Shown: piece after piece, positions 6,602 through 11,989 of the stretch
Position numbering within the stretch: the stretch's first letter is position 1
How the letters are laid out: each line of letters opens with the position of its first letter
Assembly: GCA_028748945.1 (NCBI GenBank)
Contig: JAQTOL010000049.1
Location: forward strand, 1-11,989
Direction of reading: 5' to 3'
Origin: Paludibacter sp.
GTDB taxonomy: Bacteria; Bacteroidota; Bacteroidia; Bacteroidales; Paludibacteraceae
Length of the DNA stretch: 11,989 bases
Translations under genes and position numbers: made by a program
The notes under the pieces: generated by a model
The model's database searches: none
Seen by the model: the letters and a program-made list of their open reading frames with translations, nothing else
What the model was told of the DNA's origin: nothing

Positions 6602-7690
6602 ATGATCTTTAACGATTTTAATCCACTAGAAGATAAAATATTCAGAGTCATCGACAATGATGGTAAGGTTATAAACAAAGAGTATATGCCTGATCTGGAT
6701 GACGAAACAATTATTCAGGCATATAAACATATGCTTTTTTTCAGAACGGCCGACGAGATGGCAGTTTCTTTTCAGCGTCAGGGACGCATGTATACCTATC
6801 CGCCCTGTTTGGGACACGAAGCTATTCATGCCGCATCGGGAATGAACATGAGAGATCAGGACTGGCTGGTACCGGCTTTTCGGGAAGTTGGGATCATGCT
6901 TTTGAAAGGAGTGTCCATGAAAGAAATATTCCTTTATTATATGGGAAATGAAGAAGGCAGCAATTTTAAAAAAGCAAATCATGTGATTCCGATCAGTATT
7001 TCTATCGGATCGCAGTATTTACACGCCACGGGCATTGGATATTCTGTAAAATATCAGAAAAAAGATGAGATTGTTTTTACTTCAATCGGTGATGGCGGAA
7101 CGTCGGAAGGCGATTTCAGCGAAGCACTTAATTTTGCAGGAAACTGGAAAGTGCCGGTAATTTATACCATTCAGAATAATCAGTATGCCATTTCTGTCCC
7201 GGTAAAGAACCAGACAAATGCAATCAATCTGGCTGTAAAATCTGTTGGCTTCGGTATCCCCGGAGTGAAAGTGGACGGAAATGATTTTTTTGCCATGTAT
7301 GCCACTTACAAAGAAGCTGTGGAATATGCCAAAGCCGGAAAAGGTGCGGTTTTAATTGAGGCATTGACTTACCGGAAAGGTGCACACACCACTTCCGATG
7401 ATCCGACAAAATACCGGACAAAAGAGGAAGAGACTGAATGGCACAAAACCGATCCGATGCACCGTTTGAAAAAATATATGGATCATAAAGGGATCTGGAA
7501 AGAAAATGAAGAAGAATTAATTGAAAAATATAAACTGGAAGTGGATAAACAATTTGAAGAAGCTGAAAATATGCCCCCTTATAAATTAGATGATGTTTTT
7601 CAGCATATGTATGTGGATATGCCCGACGATTTGAGAAAACAAAAAGCCGATTATGAACAATTTCTAACATGGAAGGAGAGCAAAAAATGA
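6602..7690 (+). CDS. 2-oxoacid dehydrogenase E1 component, alpha subunit (pyruvate or branched-chain)
   Basis: This 362-residue subunit forms the thiamine-diphosphate-dependent E1 heterotetramer with the next gene product. E1 decarboxylates a 2-oxoacid and transfers the acyl group to lipoyl-E2. The ThDP/Mg2+ motif runs from G-D-G-G-T-S-E-G-D-F (163-172) to Asn192-Asn193. The active-site loop R-K-G-A-H-T-T-S-D-D-P-T-K-Y-R (258-272) is intact. Length fits the Gram-positive/actinobacterial E1alpha type. By memory it resembles both Bacillus PdhA and mycobacterial BkdA, so the substrate (pyruvate or branched-chain 2-oxoacids) is left open. It is the first gene of the operon. A weak promoter candidate is TTG (6523-6525), 20 nt, TAATTTAA (6546-6553). 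The ATG at 6602 follows an A-rich leader. The stop overlaps the next start in ATGA. Confidence 0.92.
   Translation: MIFNDFNPLEDKIFRVIDNDGKVINKEYMPDLDDETIIQAYKHMLFFRTADEMAVSFQRQGRMYTYPPCLGHEAIHAASGMNMRDQDWLVPAFREVGIMLLKGVSMKEIFLYYMGNEEGSNFKKANHVIPISISIGSQYLHATGIGYSVKYQKKDEIVFTSIGDGGTSEGDFSEALNFAGNWKVPVIYTIQNNQYAISVPVKNQTNAINLAVKSVGFGIPGVKVDGNDFFAMYATYKEAVEYAKAGKGAVLIEALTYRKGAHTTSDDPTKYRTKEEETEWHKTDPMHRLKKYMDHKGIWKENEEELIEKYKLEVDKQFEEAENMPPYKLDDVFQHMYVDMPDDLRKQKADYEQFLTWKESKK
7673..7678 (+). promoter_or_regulatory. Strong Shine-Dalgarno site for E1 beta
   Basis: AAGGAG ends 8 nt before the ATG at 7687 and lies inside the last codons of the E1alpha gene. It is the best Shine-Dalgarno sequence in the window, where most genes have none. 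It decides the E1beta start: the in-frame ATG at 7669 lies upstream of this site and would put it inside the coding region. Confidence 0.75.
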
Positions 7691-8664
7691 GTGTAATGAC
7701 TATAGTACAGGCCATAAATAATGCGTTAGACATTAAGCTTGCAGAAGATAAAACCGTAGTGATGTACGGTGAAGATGCCGGTTTAGAAGGTGGCGTCTTC
7801 AGGGTTACCGAAGGATTACAAAAAAAACACGGCGTAGAAAGGGTTTTTGACGCACCTATAGCCGAATCGGCCATCGTCGGAACCGCCCTTGGGATGGCTA
7901 TGTCGGGCTTAAGACCCGTGGTTGAACTACAATTTGATGGTTTTTCGTATCCGGCATTTAATCAGATAATTTCCAATGTTTCGCGGATGAATAACCGTTC
8001 GCGGGGGATGTACAAAGCACCCATGGTAATTCGGTTTCCATATGGTGGCGGTATCAATGCGCTGGAACATCATTCCGAAAGTCCGGAAGCGTTATATTCT
8101 CATATTCCCGGATTAAAAGTGGTGGTTCCTTCCACGCCGCATGATGCAAAAGGGTTGATGATTGCCGCTATTGAAAGCGAAGATCCTGTTATTTTCATGG
8201 AACCAAAACGAATTTACCGGGCTATCAAACAGGAAGTTTCTGATGATAAATTTTCTATTCCTATTGGTAAAGCCAAGGTATTGACCGAAGGAACCGATGT
8301 TACTGTTGTGGCTTTCGGAGCCATGATTCGCGAATGTCAGAAAGCATTGGTTATGGCAAAGGAAGCCGGAATTTCTGTTGAGTTGATAGACTTGCGAACC
8401 ATTTATCCTCTCGACAAGGAAACGATAGTAAACTCCATCAAGAAAACAGGGAAAATAGTTATTGTGGCCGAAGCACCAACTTCGTTTAGTGTGGGTGGCG
8501 AACTTATGGCCATAGCCAACGAAGAAGCATTTTTATACCTGGAAGCACCGCCCAAAAGGGTGATGGGATTTGATACCATTGTGCCGTTAGCAAAAGGAGA
8601 ACCATTATATATGATTTCGCCCGATCGGATTTTTTATGAAATTGAGCGAACCGTAAAATTCTAA
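7687..8664 (+). CDS. 2-oxoacid dehydrogenase E1 component, beta subunit (pyruvate or branched-chain)
   Basis: This 325-residue partner of the preceding E1alpha has the length I recall for Bacillus PdhB. The N-terminal transketolase-like pyrimidine domain (about 4-178) has the conserved Glu60 in A-P-I-A-E-S, which activates the ThDP aminopyrimidine. The active-site His is in L-E-H-H-S-E-S-P-E-A (His128/His129). The C-terminal transketolase domain (about 195-318) contains V-V-A-F-G-A-M and the D-L-R-T-I-Y-P-L-D segment that binds E2. The H-H-S-x-S-P-E-A motif is common in branched-chain enzymes and actinobacterial BkdB, whereas the E1alpha recalls PdhA, so specificity is unresolved. The start at 7687 overlaps the E1alpha stop by 4 bp and has a strong Shine-Dalgarno site, favouring coupled, equimolar synthesis. 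An in-frame ATG at 7669 is less likely. Confidence 0.93.
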   Translation: MSVMTIVQAINNALDIKLAEDKTVVMYGEDAGLEGGVFRVTEGLQKKHGVERVFDAPIAESAIVGTALGMAMSGLRPVVELQFDGFSYPAFNQIISNVSRMNNRSRGMYKAPMVIRFPYGGGINALEHHSESPEALYSHIPGLKVVVPSTPHDAKGLMIAAIESEDPVIFMEPKRIYRAIKQEVSDDKFSIPIGKAKVLTEGTDVTVVAFGAMIRECQKALVMAKEAGISVELIDLRTIYPLDKETIVNSIKKTGKIVIVAEAPTSFSVGGELMAIANEEAFLYLEAPPKRVMGFDTIVPLAKGEPLYMISPDRIFYEIERTVKF

Positions 8665-8675
8665 AATTCTAAATA

Positions 8676-9974
8676 ATGAGATATATTTTTAACTTTCCAG
8701 ATATCGGGGAAGGACTTGAAGAAGGAACTATACTTGAATGGTATGTTACAAAAGGGCAGACGGTAAAAGCCGGACAAGCACTTTGTAATATGGAAACCGA
8801 CAAGGTGGTTACCGATATTCCATCACCAAAAACCGGAACAATAGTAGCTACTTTTGGAAAAGTAGGTGAAATTGCCCTGGTTGGAAAACCCCTGGTGGAA
8901 ATCGAAATTGAAGGCGTTTTTGGAGCAGAAGCTGTCGCAGTAGCAAAAGAAGAAGTAAAAGCGCCATTGACTGAACCGATTGATGAAGGTGGAGCCGGAG
9001 TGGTCGGTACCATGGAATTAGCCGGAAGTAATGCTATTCTGGCGGCAAGTGATGAAGGAGCCGATAAAAAAGAAGTTGAGGCAAAACCGGTTAAAAAAGC
9101 ATTGGCAACTCCGCTTGCACGTGCTATGGCCCGTGACCTCAATATTGATATCAATCAGATTAAAGGCTCCGGACCTTCAGGTAGAGTAACTAAAGAAGAC
9201 ATTCAAAACTACAAACCGGCTAAAACAACCGGCTCAGGAGTGCAACATGAACCGTACAAACAACCTGCAAATGCAGATGCTGTTACTTACGAACCATTAA
9301 CACAGATACGAAAAGCAATAGCTAAGAATATGATAAATTCGAAGCAAAGTGCAGCACATATGACCCTTTTCGAAGAAGTGGAAATAAGTGAATTGATGCG
9401 TATCCGCGATCGTTATAAAAAGAGTTATGCCGATAAAAACAGCAAACTGACTTACCTGCCATTTATTGTGAAAGCAACTGTAAACGCGCTTAAAAAGCAT
9501 CGTCAACTGAATTCGCAACTGGACATGGAAAACGATCGGATGATTTTCAAAAACTATTATAATATAGCGATTGCAGTGGATACGCCTGAAGGATTGGTGG
9601 TTCCGGTCATCCGTGATGCAGACAAACTCAGCCTTTTCGAAATAGCACAGAAAATATCCGAATTGTCGGATAAAGCGCGCGACCGAAAACTGACAATAGA
9701 AGATATGAAAGACGGAACATTTACATTAACCAATTACGGTTCTATCGGAGGTATCTTTGCAACACCGGTTATCAATTATCCACAGGCGGGAATACTCGGT
9801 ATTGGCCGGTTATTGAAGAAGCCGATCGTAAAAGAGGATCAGATTATCGTTGGAAATGTATTATCGCTGTCACTTGCTGTTGATCACCGCATAGTGGACG
9901 GTGGTGAAGCTTCCCGGTTTATAAACAGCATAATGGAATATCTTTCGGATCCGGTTTTAATGATGATGGAATAA
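8676..9974 (+). CDS. Dihydrolipoyl acyltransferase (E2) with one lipoyl domain
   Basis: This 432-residue core subunit of the complex moves the acyl group from E1 to CoA. A single N-terminal lipoyl domain (1-78) carries the lipoylation site Lys43 in M-E-T-D-K-V-V. A linker rich in Ala, Glu, Lys and Gly follows (about 80-140). The peripheral-subunit-binding domain (about 142-180) contains A-T-P-L-A-R and G-x-G-P-x-G-R-V-x-x-E-D. A second linker leads to the catalytic acetyltransferase-like domain (about 203-430). This ends in the Asp-His-Arg-x-x-Asp-Gly signature with catalytic His404, and has L-T-N-Y-G-S-I-G-G-I-F-A-T-P upstream. All key residues are present. The gene begins 11 bp after the E1beta stop, in a short AAAATTCT direct repeat without Shine-Dalgarno. 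Acyl specificity is not determined by sequence here. Confidence 0.94.
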   Translation: MRYIFNFPDIGEGLEEGTILEWYVTKGQTVKAGQALCNMETDKVVTDIPSPKTGTIVATFGKVGEIALVGKPLVEIEIEGVFGAEAVAVAKEEVKAPLTEPIDEGGAGVVGTMELAGSNAILAASDEGADKKEVEAKPVKKALATPLARAMARDLNIDINQIKGSGPSGRVTKEDIQNYKPAKTTGSGVQHEPYKQPANADAVTYEPLTQIRKAIAKNMINSKQSAAHMTLFEEVEISELMRIRDRYKKSYADKNSKLTYLPFIVKATVNALKKHRQLNSQLDMENDRMIFKNYYNIAIAVDTPEGLVVPVIRDADKLSLFEIAQKISELSDKARDRKLTIEDMKDGTFTLTNYGSIGGIFATPVINYPQAGILGIGRLLKKPIVKEDQIIVGNVLSLSLAVDHRIVDGGEASRFINSIMEYLSDPVLMMME

Positions 9975-9987
9975 CGAATGGATTTAT

Positions 9988-10012
9988 AATTAATAATTTA
10001 CAATTAATAATT
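9988..10012. repeat. 11-bp direct repeat in the E2-E3 gap
   Basis: AATTAATAATT occurs at 9988-9998 and again at 10002-10012, a 14-bp period, filling most of the 44-bp gap between the E2 stop and the E3 start. AT-rich intergenic repeats of this kind are common in the phylum, and I see no promoter consensus in it. Confidence 0.6.
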
Positions 10013-10018
10013 GTTGCA

Positions 10019-11365
10019 ATGGAATATGATGTTTTAATTATAGGTGCCGGACCCGCCGGTTATGTAGCCGCTATTCGTGCCGGACAAGTTGGTTTAAAGG
10101 TCGCAGTTATTGAAAAAATGTATGTGGGTGGAATGTGTCTCAATTGGGGATGCATTCCTACCAAAGCATTGTTGGAGAGTGCGAAAAACTTCAAAAAGAT
10201 AAAGCAATTTGAAGAATTTGGGATTGATGGTATTGATGCGGATAAGCTCTCGTTCAACTGGAATAAAGCGAAGGCACGGTCTTCAAAGATTACAGACAAG
10301 TTGACGTCCGGTGTACGTTATTTACTCAAAAAGAACGGCGTGGAAATTATTACCGGTACAGCCAGAATTGCGGCCGACAAATCGGTTTACGTTGACGATC
10401 AAAAAATCAGTGCTAAAAATGTCATTATTGCTACGGGGTCAAAACCAAAAGTAATGGATGAGTCACTGAAGAATGCACCCATTGTGGAAATTGAAAATTT
10501 ATTTTCACTGGAATCCATTCCCGAAAATATTGTCGTAACTGGAAATCATGTTTCGACTGCCGAGATTGCTCAGTTTTTCAGACTGATTGATAAAAATGTA
10601 ACCATGGTTGCCAACAGTGCTTATTTTATGGTGGGTTTGGATGAGCATTTAATCACTTATATCACTAAAAAATTAAAATCGGAAAATGTCGATTTGATAA
10701 TAAATGATACTCCCGGAAAATTTGAAAACGGCGAATTGATTATTGCCGACAGAAGAATTAAATGTGATTTGATTGTCAACTGTAATTCGCGAAAAGCAAT
10801 TCTTCCCGAAAGTGAAACTCCGCTGGAACTGACTGAAAGGGGATTTATCAAAACTTCCGATAATTTTGAAACGAATATCAAAGGTGTTTTTGCTATTGGT
10901 GATGTAGCCGGTAAAAGCTTTGTTGCTCATGTTGCATCGGCGCAGGGAATCCATGTTATCAACACGATAAAGGGGATTGAATCTACTTTTGACGGCCAGA
11001 TTTACCCCATAAATATGTATACGGTTCCGGAAATAGCTCAGGTGGGGATGACCGAACAGGAAGTAAAAGCTACCGGACTTGAATACAAGGTAAGTGAATT
11101 TCCTTTATCAGCAAACGGAAAGGCAATGATTGAAGGAAATACGGAGGGGTATATCCGTATGTTGTCGGATATAAAATACGGACAGGTGCTCGGAGTTCAG
11201 ATAATTGCAGCCAATGCTACTGACATGATTGCCGAAGCTGCTGTTTTGATGGCAACCGAAGGAACTATCTATGATGTGGCTCAGACGATTCATGCACACC
11301 CAACAGTTTCGGAAATTTATATGGAAGTTGGTTTCGAAGCCATCGATAAAGCAATTCATAAATAA
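10019..11365 (+). CDS. lpdA: Dihydrolipoyl dehydrogenase (E3) with a non-canonical NAD-binding region
   Basis: This 448-residue flavoprotein should reoxidise the dihydrolipoyl arm of E2. FAD motifs are intact: G-A-G-P-A-G (9-14), A-T-G (138-140) and F-A-I-G-D-V (291-296). The redox disulfide Cys40-Cys45 is present in G-G-M-C-L-N-W-G-C-I-P-T-K, as is the His427-Glu432 dyad in H-A-H-P-T-V-S-E. The dimerisation domain (about 330-448) is conserved. The NAD+-binding domain is not. The usual G-G-G-x-I-G-x-E reads G-N-H-V-S-T-A-E (175-182), the acidic residue that holds the adenosine ribose aligns with Ala198, and the V-G-R-R-P motif reads C-N-S-R-K (255-259). The reading frame is continuous with no sign of a frameshift. 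The protein is slightly shorter than the typical 460-475 residues. It lies 44 bp after the E2 gene in the same operon. Whether it still uses NAD+ is uncertain. Confidence 0.9.
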   Translation: MEYDVLIIGAGPAGYVAAIRAGQVGLKVAVIEKMYVGGMCLNWGCIPTKALLESAKNFKKIKQFEEFGIDGIDADKLSFNWNKAKARSSKITDKLTSGVRYLLKKNGVEIITGTARIAADKSVYVDDQKISAKNVIIATGSKPKVMDESLKNAPIVEIENLFSLESIPENIVVTGNHVSTAEIAQFFRLIDKNVTMVANSAYFMVGLDEHLITYITKKLKSENVDLIINDTPGKFENGELIIADRRIKCDLIVNCNSRKAILPESETPLELTERGFIKTSDNFETNIKGVFAIGDVAGKSFVAHVASAQGIHVINTIKGIESTFDGQIYPINMYTVPEIAQVGMTEQEVKATGLEYKVSEFPLSANGKAMIEGNTEGYIRMLSDIKYGQVLGVQIIAANATDMIAEAAVLMATEGTIYDVAQTIHAHPTVSEIYMEVGFEAIDKAIHK

Positions 11366-11412
11366 TTTTTTATGTTCATTGTTTTTTTCTGAAAAATTAC
11401 AGAATTTGTCTA

Positions 11413-11453
11413 GGTCCCTCTCTGGGGTACCGGTAGTTATCGGGATAGGGGGC
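11413..11453. other. GC-rich imperfect palindrome before the ligase gene
   Basis: The 103-bp gap after the E3 gene contains an unexpectedly GC-rich block within AT-rich DNA. Its core CCGGTA (11430-11435) pairs with TATCGG (11438-11443), with one G-T wobble and a tiny loop. The surrounding CCCT and AGGG could extend the pairing. No T-run follows, so it is not a classical terminator. It may be a remnant of a short repetitive palindromic element. Confidence 0.35.
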
Positions 11454-11468
11454 TTTAATTATCTATAA

Positions 11469-11989
11469 ATGACCGATTATAATCTTCCTGACATACTATT
11501 ACTGTTGGATAAAACCAAACGGTTTCTGACCTGGATACCAGACAAAAGCTATATAGTTTTGGGAGCTTCCAATAAGGCAGCTGATGCGTTGTTTCTTGAA
11601 AAAGTAAAACAGGATGATATAACGGTTTTGAAACGGCCTTCGGGAGGGCAGACGGTCATGTTAACACCGAATAATCTGATTATTTCGGTTGTGTTTTTTC
11701 AACCGGACAATTTGCAACCGAAGGTAGTTTTCAATCAAATAAATTCATTAATAATTGAGAGCCTGGAAAGAGCAGGAGTGAAGAACCTCGCCATGAGAGG
11801 GATTTCGGATATTGCTATCGATGGAAAAAAGATTTTAGGTTCGTCCATTTACCGGAGTAAAGAGGCACTGCTTTATCATGCAGTGCTTAACTTCGGTGAA
11901 CCGGCATCTACATTCGAAAAGTACCTGAAATATCCTTCAAAGGAACCCGATTACCGTGAAGGTAGAAAACATTCCGAATTTGTTACATC
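11469..11989 (+). CDS. Lipoate-protein ligase A-family protein (3' end outside window)
   Basis: An open frame from the ATG at 11469 runs off the right edge, giving 173 complete codons. Members of the LplA/LipB/BPL fold attach lipoate or octanoate to lipoyl domains. Visible landmarks are R-P-S-G-G-Q-T-V (about 56-63, substrate loop), G-I-S-D-I followed by D-G-K-K-I-L-G-S (with a candidate catalytic Lys), a following Tyr-His segment (L-L-Y-H-A-V-L), and a Y-R-x-G-R-x-H tail motif close to the cut. The loop is usually R-R-x-S-G-G-G-x-V-x-H; here the third Gly is Gln and the His is absent, so the substrate may differ. The gene lies 103 bp after E3 with no terminator between them, fitting a role in lipoylating the E2 of this operon. 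LplA-type ligase versus octanoyl/lipoyl transferase cannot be decided from this part. Confidence 0.82.
   Translation, partial: MTDYNLPDILLLLDKTKRFLTWIPDKSYIVLGASNKAADALFLEKVKQDDITVLKRPSGGQTVMLTPNNLIISVVFFQPDNLQPKVVFNQINSLIIESLERAGVKNLAMRGISDIAIDGKKILGSSIYRSKEALLYHAVLNFGEPASTFEKYLKYPSKEPDYREGRKHSEFVT

Noticed and set aside
6211..7690. Ferredoxin as the first gene of the dehydrogenase operon
   Set aside because: A good terminator at 6419-6464 and a 199-bp gap separate them.
7224..7874. A 216-codon open frame on the - strand
   Set aside because: It lies antisense across the E1alpha/E1beta junction, both of which are clear conserved genes; the product has no recognisable features.
8669..9154. 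A 161-codon open frame on the - strand
   Set aside because: Antisense to the lipoyl and subunit-binding domains of E2; its Ser/Ala/Pro-rich product mirrors the E2 linker.
11271..11468. A 65-codon open frame on the + strand overlapping the end of E3
   Set aside because: It is an out-of-frame reading of the E3 end extended into the intergenic gap, with no start signal or recognisable product.

Overview
The window looks like a chromosomal segment of a member of the Bacteroidota, probably of the Bacteroidales/Marinilabiliales type. The reasons are moderate-to-low GC, almost no Shine-Dalgarno sequences, several good matches to the Bacteroidota promoter pattern (TTG, about 19 nt, TAnnTTTG), a LytS/LytTR two-component pair, and a first gene that resembles the Bacteroidota-restricted DUF6261 family. 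Species cannot be assigned from the sequence alone.

Layout. Positions 1-379 hold no gene. They contain a GC-rich array of five 17-bp dyad-symmetric sites spaced exactly 41 bp apart (40-244), followed by an AT-rich stretch with a possible promoter. A DUF6261-like protein of unknown function follows on the + strand (380-1144) and ends at a strong hairpin terminator. Three genes then run on the - strand: a CPA2/CHX-like cation:proton antiporter (1268-3547), and a LytTR response regulator (3715-4434) that overlaps its LytS-type histidine kinase (4400-5170). From 5408 onward everything is on the + strand: a small J-domain plus KTSC-domain protein (5408-5869, own terminator), a single-cluster ferredoxin (6211-6402, own terminator), and a 2-oxoacid dehydrogenase operon E1alpha-E1beta-E2-E3 (6602-11365). 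A lipoate-protein-ligase-family gene follows and runs off the right edge (11469 to the end).

How the genes fit together. E1alpha/E1beta decarboxylate a 2-oxoacid with thiamine diphosphate, E2 carries the acyl group on a lipoyl lysine and passes it to CoA, and E3 reoxidises the dihydrolipoyl group. The following ligase-family gene would attach or transfer the lipoyl group. Motifs do not settle whether the substrate is pyruvate or branched-chain 2-oxoacids.

Most unusual points. (1) The E3 keeps its FAD site, redox disulfide and His-Glu dyad, but the usual NAD+-binding signatures are replaced, so its electron acceptor is open. (2) The 41-bp-phased palindrome array shows compensatory base changes and a 123-bp higher-order repeat. 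(3) The response regulator has no ATG that preserves its receiver domain, so TTG is the probable start.
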